DNA of 64,000 nt, from positions 620,001-684,000 of the forward strand of contig JAOUEW010000001.1 in assembly GCA_029858505.1 (NCBI GenBank), given 5' to 3'. Source of the DNA: Deltaproteobacteria bacterium. GTDB lineage: Bacteria > SAR324 > JACQKK01. Position 1 is the stretch's first letter, and every line of letters starts with the position of its first letter. The notes below the pieces were generated by a model that was given only the letters and a program-made list of their open reading frames with translations, did no database searches and had not been told where the DNA came from. Shown here piece by piece: positions 25,903-32,763 of the stretch. Position numbers and translations under genes: made by a program.

Positions 25903-26499
25903 ATGGGCAGCAGAAATGGTTGGCGCAAGCAATGGCTTGGGGTGCTGGCGGTTGTGCTGGCGGCCAGCCCGGCTTTGGCGGGTGGCAAAGCGGGCCCCGC
26001 CGCCCTGGTTGGCGTGACCCTGACCCGTGGGACCCCCAGCACCGGCGGCCGGGACGCCAACGGGATTGGGCTGGCCGTGGAATACCAATGGAAACCCTGG
26101 GAATACCTGGGGGTGGCCGCCACGGCGGAAGCCAGCCTGGAAAACGCCATGGCCGGGGGCACCCAGGCGGTGGAAAACGGCTTGGGGGTAGAAGCCCGCT
26201 TGTATCACCTGGAGGGAAACTACCTGGGGGCGGGGGTGGCTTGGCAAAGTTTTATTGCCTATCAGCCCACCACAGGCTGTTCCACGTTTACGGGTACCTG
26301 CCCAGACATTCGATTTTATGAAACCAGCGGGATGGGATATACCCTGGTGGTGGGGCGAGAGGTGGACGATGGCTTGGTTCAACTTCGCTTTCACAAAATG
26401 ATTCAGCCCTACGTGGAATACGATCCCACAGGCGCGGTGCTGGCGCGGGAAAAAGCCGCCTTTTCTCGTGTTGAGTTATGGATAGGTCGGCGGTTTTAA
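25903..26499 (+). CDS. Secreted small beta-barrel protein, tandem paralogue 3
   Basis: 198 residues with a signal peptide ending ASPALA. More divergent than the first two and of higher GC. It keeps the same order: short N-terminal strands, a two-cysteine loop (TGCSTFTGTCPD), GLVQLRFHKMIQPYVEYD in place of the NMRQEMIEY block, and a terminal Phe (VELWIGRRF). The ATG at 25903 is preferred over 25885 because GGAGAA lies at the right distance before it. Probably an older duplicate of the same barrel. Function unknown. Confidence 0.6.
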   Translation: MGSRNGWRKQWLGVLAVVLAASPALAGGKAGPAALVGVTLTRGTPSTGGRDANGIGLAVEYQWKPWEYLGVAATAEASLENAMAGGTQAVENGLGVEARLYHLEGNYLGAGVAWQSFIAYQPTTGCSTFTGTCPDIRFYETSGMGYTLVVGREVDDGLVQLRFHKMIQPYVEYDPTGAVLAREKAAFSRVELWIGRRF

Positions 26500-26525
26500 G
26501 CGAACCCATGTTTTGGAGATGAAGA

Positions 26526-27149
26526 ATGATGGGGTGGAATACACCGAAGGCCCATTGGAAGGGCGCTTGGTCCATGGTTTTGTTGTACACGGCTGGGTTG
26601 TTTGTTGGGTCTTCCGCTTGGGCCCTGGGTGAGGCCCCGCTTAACACCGGTGGCGACCGCCCAGATTCTCCCCTGCGGGTGGAGATAGGGCTGGTTTCTA
26701 ATCAGGAAGCCGTGACGGGCTGGCGAAACGGCGGCCTACACATCGGGTACAATTACCCCATTCCCTTGTCTCAAGAATTTGACCTAGGGCTGGTATTTGA
26801 AATGAGTTTGGAGAATTCCATGGGGGATTTCCCCGGCGCGGCCTGGTTGAGCAGCGGATTGATTGGAATGGAGGCACGGTATTGGATGGGGAGCCACTTC
26901 GTGGCGGTGCGGGGCGGGGGTTATTACCAAACGGCCACCGTGTATGATGCTAATTTAGATATGGACGCGGCCAGCGGGCCGGGTCAGGGAGTGGTGTTGG
27001 GATGGGAAAGCCCGGAAACGGGAATTCAGTATATGCTGTCGGTGGGGCAGGGCAAGGTACGCTATTACGGTTCGGCGTTTGCGTACCCCAAGCGGGAGTA
27101 TGATCTCACCAGTGTGCGTCTCACGTTTTCCATGCCATACAAAGGTTAA
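26526..27149 (+). CDS. Secreted small beta-barrel-like protein, tandem paralogue 4
   Basis: 207 residues with a signal peptide (WSMVLLYTAGLFVGSSAWA). The mature strands (LHIGYNYPI, FDLGLVFEMSLENSMGD, HFVAVRGGGYYQTA, GPGQGVVLGWE) echo paralogue 3 (AEASLENAM) and the GPGQ block of paralogues 1 and 2. The end is RLTFSMPYKG, without the terminal aromatic residue. GGAG precedes the double ATG. It follows paralogue 3 after 26 bases and is probably co-transcribed with it. Confidence 0.55.
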   Translation: MMGWNTPKAHWKGAWSMVLLYTAGLFVGSSAWALGEAPLNTGGDRPDSPLRVEIGLVSNQEAVTGWRNGGLHIGYNYPIPLSQEFDLGLVFEMSLENSMGDFPGAAWLSSGLIGMEARYWMGSHFVAVRGGGYYQTATVYDANLDMDAASGPGQGVVLGWESPETGIQYMLSVGQGKVRYYGSAFAYPKREYDLTSVRLTFSMPYKG

Positions 27150-27409
27150 GCCTAGAATTGATCAGGTTTGCTTGTTTGGCCTAATGAAACGGAAGGGCAC
27201 CAGGGAAGTGGCAGGACAAGCGCCCAGCGCGGGACAATACCCCGTGCCTGGGTGCAGATATTTTTTGTGCCACGGGGAAAAAAAGGGGAAAAGGGGGGAA
27301 AGGCTCCAGGGTCAGAGATCAGAGGCAGAATCAAGAGGCAGGACCAAGTTTCTGCCAAGATACGAGCGGAGACTCAACAGGGCAATCCACGCGAACATGA
27401 CGGACGGCT

Positions 27410-27751
27410 TTAGAACCAGGGAACACCCACTTGGGTGAGGTACATATAAAACCCGGTGAATTTGGCCAGCATGAACCCCAACAGAATGGAACTCATGGTG
27501 AGCGTTTTGACCGGGGGATCTTGATTGCGCTGGTTGCGGTTGTACATCCACAGCAAAATGGCGGCCCCAGCACCGAAAAATATTGCCGCGCCCATGATGT
27601 TGTGCTGAAGAACGGCTTGAATCCAGGCCCCCAGGGTAAAGGCATAGGCCACCACCATTTGAATGAGGGCGGGGATGACGTTGGCCCGGGTAAATACGTC
27701 GTCCCAGGGGTCTTTGGTTTCAACTTCGGGGCGGTGAGCCGGTTCATTCAT
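27410..27751 (-). CDS. Three-helix membrane protein, paralogue a
   Basis: 113 residues. The cytoplasmic-looking N-terminus DPWDDVFTRANVIPALIQ is followed by membrane segments VVAYAFTLGAWIQAVL, AIFFGAGAAILLWMY and ILLGFMLAKFTGFYMYL, with an invariant PWF end. The neighbour at 27918-28259 shares DPWD, FTRANV, YAFTL, QAVL, DPP.KTL, LGFMLAKF.GFY and PWF. No family is recognised. The conservation of polar residues (DPWD, RAN, K in LAKF) suggests a functional site, perhaps in a small membrane complex. Confidence 0.65.
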   Translation of the reverse strand: MNEPAHRPEVETKDPWDDVFTRANVIPALIQMVVAYAFTLGAWIQAVLQHNIMGAAIFFGAGAAILLWMYNRNQRNQDPPVKTLTMSSILLGFMLAKFTGFYMYLTQVGVPWF

Positions 27752-27917
27752 GGGAATCTCGTGGGATTAAGAGATGAAGGATTGGAATCAGGAAAAAAAT
27801 AAGAACTAGAAAAGAGACCATCTGAAAGTGACCGCCTGTGGGTTGAGCTCAATTTTATGTTGCTTTCACCCACAGGCTACTTGATTTCACCCCCAGAGCA
27901 AACGGGGTTTTTATCGA

Positions 27918-28259
27918 CTAGAACCAAGGAATGTCCAGGGTGGTTAGATACAGATAAAACCCAGAAAACTTGGCCAGCATGAAGCCGAGATGCACGGCGC
28001 TGATGGACAAAGTTTTGGCCGGCGGGTCTTGATCGTTTTGGGTGCGGGTATATAGAAAGAACACGATGATGACCCCCGCGGCAAAGAACCCCACTGCCCC
28101 AATGGTGCTGTGATGCAATACCGCCTGCACCCAGGCTGCCAGGGTAAAGGCATAGGTCACGATTCCCTGAATGGCGGCGGGAACCACGTTGGCCCGGGTA
28201 AAGATATGATCCCAGGGGTCTTGGGCGGTCATTTCGGTGGAATGTTCGGGTGTTGTCAT
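27918..28259 (-). CDS. Three-helix membrane protein, paralogue b
   Basis: 113 residues from MTTPEHS, the same length as its neighbour and sharing its blocks (DPWDHIFTRANVVPAAIQ, YAFTLAAWVQAVL, LGFMLAKFSGFYLYL, PWF). The ATG at 28259 is chosen because it gives a product matching paralogue a; the open frame begins at 28334 without supporting signals. The 166-base spacer between the two genes shows no terminator I can see. The pair is a tandem duplication of an unrecognised family. Confidence 0.65.
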   Translation of the reverse strand: MTTPEHSTEMTAQDPWDHIFTRANVVPAAIQGIVTYAFTLAAWVQAVLHHSTIGAVGFFAAGVIIVFFLYTRTQNDQDPPAKTLSISAVHLGFMLAKFSGFYLYLTTLDIPWF

Positions 28260-28394
28260 GGCGAATGCCTCAGGTTGGTGAATGTTTCCCCTCGAAGGGT
28301 GGGGGGATGTCCTAGAAAGATTATCTCCTATCACATATTCCGGGCAATGTAATCATGTCACCGAAGCAATCCCCCCCCCGTCCCCCTGACCCCT

Positions 28395-28585
28395 ACCCCC
28401 CCAATATCGGGTCCGCACTCACCCACACGCTCAGCCTCGGTTCGTAATAACTCGCCCCAAAGTAATACATTCCAGTTTCGGCATCCAGTTCCTTCCCAGT
28501 AAACCTATAACTTGTCTTGTCTACGTTGTGGTGCTGGTCAAGCTAGGTTTCCCCAAACGGGAAGTATTCCAGGTGCTCGTCTGAC
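28395..28585 (-). pseudogene. Decayed Rhs core tip (remnant A)
   Basis: On the minus strand this encodes PFGET-stop-LDQHHNVDKTSYRF, then TGKELDAETGMYYFGASYYE and PRLSVWVSADPILGG, the conserved C-terminal end of an Rhs core. The Trp codon of GETW has become TAG, and no toxin follows. It lies directly downstream of the toxin/immunity pair at 28634-30493, in the same orientation. The DPILG continuation resembles the cassette at 45.4-46.6 kb rather than its neighbour. It is therefore the relic of another cassette. Confidence 0.8.
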
Positions 28586-28633
28586 TGACAAAAGTTTTAA
28601 GTTGAAAGGGGGAAGTAAAGAAAAGTTGGTGGG

Positions 28634-29257
28634 TTATTTTGGTTTATTATAATCATCCTTTTTTATTTCTATGTCATCCCCATAAATACTTTTTATTAGT
28701 GTATAAAAATAATCGTGTGGTAACGGCCTCATGCTATTATATACTTCGAATATGTCATTTATTAATAAATCTCGACCCCCCATAGACTCCTCAAATGCTT
28801 CTATAAAATCCTGTTCCCCCCCAATGATGGCGACCTCACTTGGAAGATGGGTTACTATACCCCATTTTTTTGTTTCAGGAAAAATATATGCCATGAAAGT
28901 AAAGTGAAATTTACTGTTATTATAATAATTATCAATACTTTCAACATCTTTATCTGTTATAATTTTACTTATGTTGCAATATTCTGCATTATTATTGATC
29001 TGAATAATTGGGATTTCGTTTATTCTTGAAATCTTATCTTCATAGTTTCCAGCGGAAATAAGAATTATTTTTTTAGAGCGGACGGTTTTATCGTCCGCCC
29101 CAACAATACAATGCAACTGCTCTGTTGTGATAAATGAATCCGGCAGTATATGCGCCTTCCATGTTTTATTAATAAATGGATTGTTAGGAAACAAATCCAA
29201 ATCCATTATATTATCTTCTATATCCTTTATTTTATATTCCGGCGCTAATCTTGCCAT
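28634..29257 (-). CDS. Candidate immunity protein of the adjacent Rhs toxin
   Basis: 207 residues, soluble, acidic, and very AT-rich compared with its surroundings. No family is recognised. It starts 12 bases after the stop of the Rhs cassette (29270-30493) in the same direction, the usual position of an Rhs immunity gene. The product has no signal peptide, which would fit a toxin acting in the cytoplasm. The role is inferred from position and composition only. Confidence 0.6.
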   Translation of the reverse strand: MARLAPEYKIKDIEDNIMDLDLFPNNPFINKTWKAHILPDSFITTEQLHCIVGADDKTVRSKKIILISAGNYEDKISRINEIPIIQINNNAEYCNISKIITDKDVESIDNYYNNSKFHFTFMAYIFPETKKWGIVTHLPSEVAIIGGEQDFIEAFEESMGGRDLLINDIFEVYNSMRPLPHDYFYTLIKSIYGDDIEIKKDDYNKPK

Positions 29258-29269
29258 GGTATCCCTTTA

Positions 29270-30493
29270 TTATTTTGGTTTGGTATCACCGAACCTAAAG
29301 ACAGCGGTTGCTTCACTTTTACCCGTCTCTGGATTTTTCAACCTCACCTCAATAGAGGTCTCACCTGTTTCTGAGCTTCTGTACATGGTGGCTACATTGC
29401 CATCTTTATCTGTTTTTACAATAGCCCCGTTTGGCTGGCGATCAACTTCCCCTGGCATAGCAGCAAAATCTTTTTCCGCTTGTTCTCTGCCTCCCTTTCT
29501 TTCATATTGCGGCCCATGTGTTTTGGTGGTTTGCTTTTCAGATCGTGTAGCATTATTAAGCATACCTTTAAACGCCGATCTAATATCTTTTTTTACTTCA
29601 TTCGCCGCAAGGTGAGCCGCTAACCGCCCTAATTGCTTTCCTGCCGTGACCTCTCCTCCCACTGGAATAGTCGCCAACTCAGCGAAATCCATCCCTCGTT
29701 CAAGGGCGGTGGGGCTATGTTGAATTTCAGACTCCGGCCCGGGCGCATTGGCTACATCGGGCTCGTACAGCATGTATGCCACAACCACCGCAGGGGCGAC
29801 AAACCAGATAAAGTTTCCGTCAGGGTCTGTAAACTTAACAGGGTTACTTCCCGCATATGTATACAGTGAAATATTTCCAGGGCGATAGACCCCTCCCATC
29901 CCTGGAAGTCTTTTCCCCTTCTCTTTATCACCCGTCGGAAGGTATTTTTCCAAATACTTATCAGGGCTGACCCAAATACTCAGCCTCGGCTCGTAATACC
30001 TCGCCCCAAAGTAATACAACCCCGTCTCCTGGTCGTACTCTTTTCCTGTGAATCTATAACTTGTTTTGTCTACGTTGTGGTTCTGGTCAAGCCAGGTCTC
30101 CCCGAAAGGGAAGTATTCCAGGTGTTCAACTGGTTTCCCCTCGGCGTTGGTGACCGTGCTGACGGAGCCCAAGTGGTCGGAGTGATGGAAGTAGAGGTGC
30201 TCCCCATTCTTCCCAAGCTGCACCACCACATCCTGCGCTTCGCCCTGAAGGTTTTTATTTTTTACGGTATTTTGAGCGTGCTGGCCAGCTGTCGCCGAAC
30301 GGTGTTCCAGCCCCCGCCCAGGGAATTCCCCCGTATAGTGGGGGTTCTTCAGCGTGTTCTGAGCGTGCGCCGCACCCTGTTCCGAGCGGTGCTCCACCCC
30401 CTGGCCGGGGAGCGCACCCGTTGCTCCCCCGGCCCCCTTGCCCTTTCCATTGCCCAAACCCTGACCATTGGATTCAGGCTGTTTCCCCTCCAC
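29270..30493 (-). CDS. Rhs-family C-terminal tip with toxin domain (cassette B, 5'-truncated)
   Basis: 407 residues from a GTG start. Residues ~90-200 are the end of an Rhs/YD core: LYFHHSDHLGSVSTVTN, LEYFPFGETW, YRFTGKEYDQETGLYYFGAR and YYEPRLSIW. About 230 variable residues follow after KFTDPDGN, presumably the toxin, with a hydrophobic stretch (FVAPAVVVAYMLY) and a basic, Thr/Lys-rich end (EVKKDIRSAFKGML, FRFGDTKPK). The toxin is not recognised. The several hundred residues of a full Rhs shell are absent. The frame runs up to a TAA at about 30637 with no better start, inside a dispersed repeat. It may be a silent tip used by recombination. A near-identical segment lies at 46060-46673. Confidence 0.7.
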   Translation of the reverse strand: MEGKQPESNGQGLGNGKGKGAGGATGALPGQGVEHRSEQGAAHAQNTLKNPHYTGEFPGRGLEHRSATAGQHAQNTVKNKNLQGEAQDVVVQLGKNGEHLYFHHSDHLGSVSTVTNAEGKPVEHLEYFPFGETWLDQNHNVDKTSYRFTGKEYDQETGLYYFGARYYEPRLSIWVSPDKYLEKYLPTGDKEKGKRLPGMGGVYRPGNISLYTYAGSNPVKFTDPDGNFIWFVAPAVVVAYMLYEPDVANAPGPESEIQHSPTALERGMDFAELATIPVGGEVTAGKQLGRLAAHLAANEVKKDIRSAFKGMLNNATRSEKQTTKTHGPQYERKGGREQAEKDFAAMPGEVDRQPNGAIVKTDKDGNVATMYRSSETGETSIEVRLKNPETGKSEATAVFRFGDTKPK

Positions 30494-30630
30494 GAAGGGG
30501 AGGGGATGCCCCGCCAGGGGCAGGGGAGGGGTGCTGTTTTCGGGAGAGGGGGTGGCGGCACCGCCGCCGGGGGTGAGGTCCTTCTTCCCCTTCCCGTCGG
30601 GGAGGGGTTGGGGTGGGGTGCTGTTTGGAG
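30486..30630 (-). repeat. GC-rich dispersed repeat, copy 3, at the 5' end of Rhs cassette B
   Basis: On the minus strand: GCACCCCTCCCCTGCCCC, TGGCGGGGCATCCCC, TCCCCTTCGTGGAGG. A second partial arm (AACAGCACCCCACCCC and TCCCCGACGGGAAGG) lies at about 30590-30625. The element is read through in the Rhs frame as a Pro-rich stretch. Copy 4 stands at the same place in the other cassette, so the repeat marks the common 5' boundary. Confidence 0.6.
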
Positions 30631-30745
30631 GAACTGCTTAAACACCATTGAACTCACTATTTAATTTCGCGCCAAGGTTGCTGGGAACGGAACATGCATT
30701 CATCTACCTGAAACCCGAGAACCCTGAATCTTTCTCTGGCAACCC

Positions 30746-30955
30746 ATGCGTACGGACCCGACCCAAAGCGCGTTTCTGGCCCATCAGCAACAGGCCATCC
30801 TGCGGTATCTGCGCCAGGCCCAACCGGCCACGGCGGAAGAAGCCCAACAGGTGGTGATGGGGTGGATCGAAGCCAAGGCCGAGGCCTTCCGGGCGGCCTG
30901 GGAGCGGGGAGAACTGCCCACCGATGACCACCCATCCGCACAGGAAAGGAAGTGA
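30746..30955 (+). CDS. Small hypothetical protein upstream of the P-loop gene
   Basis: 69 residues, not recognised: MRTDPTQSAFLAHQQQAILR, then a helical, Ala/Gln/Glu-rich chain and a polar tail (DDHPSAQERK). Its stop lies only 5 bases before the ATG of the P-loop gene, whose ribosome site (AGGAAAGGA) overlaps its last codons, so the two are coupled. No membrane segment or signal peptide. Confidence 0.5.
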   Translation: MRTDPTQSAFLAHQQQAILRYLRQAQPATAEEAQQVVMGWIEAKAEAFRAAWERGELPTDDHPSAQERK

Positions 30956-30960
30956 CGAAC

Positions 30961-31578
30961 ATGTCTCAAGCCCCAGCCCAAACCCAATCCCGTGGGGGGA
31001 TGAACCTTGGCACCATTGTGGCCACCAGCCCCAGCCAGGTGAATTTGGTGGCGGTGACCGGCGCGCCGGGGGCGGGCGTGCACACCTTGGCCCGCATGTT
31101 GTGCCGCCAGGGAGAAAGCCTTGAAATGAGCATGGGGGCCCCGGCCTGGCTGGCCCTGGAAGCCGAGAAGGGCGTGCGGCACCTGACCGCCAACGACCAA
31201 CGGAAGTACCTGGATTTGAGAATTGCCAAGGCCAAGGAAGACCGGGCCCATTGGGTGCGCCCCTTTCACAAACGGCTGCGGAACCTGATTAACCAGCGCT
31301 CCTACCAGCGCATCGTGATTACTGGAATCATTACCCCCTACGAACTGGCTTATTGCCGGGCCATGGGGGCCAAGCTGATTCACCTGACCGCCCCGGAGGA
31401 AGTCCGCCATCGCCGCATTGGCCTGCGGTTTTTGCGCCCAGCCCACCCGGCCCAGGAACTGCTGGAGCGCTACATGAAAGCTCACCCGGAAAAATGGAAC
31501 CTGGTGGTGGATACCGATGAACCCTACGGAGAGTTTGTGTATTCCGTGCAAAGCACCATGGAACCCATGTTGCGGTAG
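30961..31578 (+). CDS. P-loop kinase-like protein with altered Walker A
   Basis: 205 residues of nucleotide-kinase fold. VAVTGAPGAGVHTLARML occupies the Walker A position, but the invariant Lys of GxxGxGK is Val. Later segments (RIVITGIITPYELAYCRAMG, AKLIHLTAPEEVRHRRIGLR) resemble the core and lid region of dephospho-CoA kinase or NMP kinases. Loss of the Lys argues against normal phosphotransfer, so it may be a binding or regulatory relative. The ATG at 30961 is chosen for its AGGAAAGGA site over an in-frame GTG at 30952. A strong hairpin follows 23 bases after the stop. Confidence 0.6.
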   Translation: MSQAPAQTQSRGGMNLGTIVATSPSQVNLVAVTGAPGAGVHTLARMLCRQGESLEMSMGAPAWLALEAEKGVRHLTANDQRKYLDLRIAKAKEDRAHWVRPFHKRLRNLINQRSYQRIVITGIITPYELAYCRAMGAKLIHLTAPEEVRHRRIGLRFLRPAHPAQELLERYMKAHPEKWNLVVDTDEPYGEFVYSVQSTMEPMLR

Positions 31579-31600
31579 GAAGACCCCGCCGGTCTCTTGA

Positions 31601-31640
31601 AACAACAAAGCCCTCCCCATCAGGGGAGGGCTTTGTTGTT
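31601..31640. terminator. Perfect 18-bp hairpin between convergent genes
   Basis: AACAACAAAGCCCTCCCC, loop ATCA, GGGGAGGGCTTTGTTGTT: a perfect 18-bp stem with a 4-base loop. The GC-rich top and A/T base give tails resembling U-tracts on both strands (TTTGTTGTTT). It lies between the P-loop gene and the convergent HigA-type gene and probably terminates both. Confidence 0.75.
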
Positions 31641-31705
31641 TGGGGGGGAAAGAATTGGGTGATAAAATGGGGATTCGATCGGGAACACAAAAACAAATCG
31701 CCACT

Positions 31706-32032
31706 TCACCGCCCGGGGCTTTGGCCGTCTAAGGTTCGGGGGAACACCTGCACGAGGGGGGCTTCTTTTGGCCAAGTGGTGGCGCAGGCAACGCGCATCT
31801 CGAAATTTTGCTGCAAGTTCATCCACACTTCCGGGCTGGTGCCAAAATATTTTCCCAGCCGCAGGGCGGTGTCGGCCGTGATTCCCCGCTTGCCGTTCAC
31901 GATCAGGCTAATGCGGTTAGGGGGCACATGAATATCTCTGGCCAGCCGGTTCACGCTGATTTCCAGGGGTTTCATGAAGTCCTCCAACAGGATTTCTCCA
32001 GGATGAATGGGTGGCAGGGTTTTGGTTTTCAT
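31706..32032 (-). CDS. HigA-type XRE-family regulator, solitary copy 2
   Basis: 108 residues: IHPGEILLEDFMKPLEISVN, the helix-turn-helix RLARDIHVPPNRISLIVNGK, TADTALRLGKYFGTSPEVW, and a basic tail. Same family as the protein at 16382-16684 (PGEILLE.F.KPL shared). Only 50 bases separate it from the upstream gene, so no HigB toxin fits beside it. Either the toxin was lost or it acts as a stand-alone regulator. Confidence 0.75.
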   Translation of the reverse strand: MKTKTLPPIHPGEILLEDFMKPLEISVNRLARDIHVPPNRISLIVNGKRGITADTALRLGKYFGTSPEVWMNLQQNFEMRVACATTWPKEAPLVQVFPRTLDGQSPGR

Positions 32033-32082
32033 GGGTGTTCTCAGTGGTCATCCACGATTTCCACGTGGGTGGCTTCTCTCCC

Positions 32083-32763
32083 CTACCCTTCCATCACTTT
32101 GGGCAGCAGTTTGGCAAAGGCCCGTGCTTCGCCCGCTTTCAAGGTTTCGAAGCGTTGAGAGAAATCCCGATCCAGTTGGTGCAGGGCAAAGGTCATGTCC
32201 ATCAGGTGGCCGTCTTCCTCGCCGATGATTTTTTTCAGGTTCAGCGCCGCCCCCTGTTGCTTCAGCACCCGCTGATACAGGTGAAAGAACCACAGGGCCC
32301 GCACCTCTACCAGGGCCGAGGTGTATAAATAGGGCAATGCCGGGGGGGTGAGGCCCACCAAGCGCACCACCAGGGCTTCCAGCCGGGCCAGGTACATAGC
32401 CCCAGCCTGGGGGGCCATGGTGTGGCGGGGAGACCAATCGAAGGCCCTGGCGGGTTTGGGGGGCTGGGCCACCAGCAGAGCCTCTGCCGCCCGGCGGAAG
32501 AAGAAGGCGTGGCCGGTTTCTTCCGCCAAGTGCTGCAGGGCCGCCAGGGGCATGGCGGGGCCGCTTTGAGACAGCATGATTTTTCGGCTGCCCAGGTGCT
32601 CTAGCAGGGCCAGGGTGTTTAAAAACTTGGCGTGGCGGGGGGTGTCTGCCATCAGGGCTGCCAGCCAGGCTTCCAGCCGGGGGGTGTGGTCTTCCCCGGC
32701 GGGGGCCATGCCGGGCCGCTCAGCGGGGGGCAGGGAGTTCCAGGGATTCCGCGATGAGGTCAT
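32083..32763 (-). CDS. Predicted ferritin-like di-iron protein coupled to bioA
   Basis: 226 residues, helical, not of a family I can name. The acidic/histidine pattern fits a four-helix di-iron carboxylate site: E55 (ALLEHLG), E82-x-x-H85 (EETGHAFFF), E153 (VEVRALWFF) and E183-x-x-H186 (EEDGHLMDM), i.e. E, ExxH, E, ExxH in order. The frame start overlaps the end of bioA by 44 bases. An alternative ATG at 32709 would begin 11 bases after the bioA stop. Either way they form one transcript. An oxygenase or oxidase feeding biotin synthesis is a guess from context. Confidence 0.6.
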   Translation of the reverse strand: MTSSRNPWNSLPPAERPGMAPAGEDHTPRLEAWLAALMADTPRHAKFLNTLALLEHLGSRKIMLSQSGPAMPLAALQHLAEETGHAFFFRRAAEALLVAQPPKPARAFDWSPRHTMAPQAGAMYLARLEALVVRLVGLTPPALPYLYTSALVEVRALWFFHLYQRVLKQQGAALNLKKIIGEEDGHLMDMTFALHQLDRDFSQRFETLKAGEARAFAKLLPKVMEG

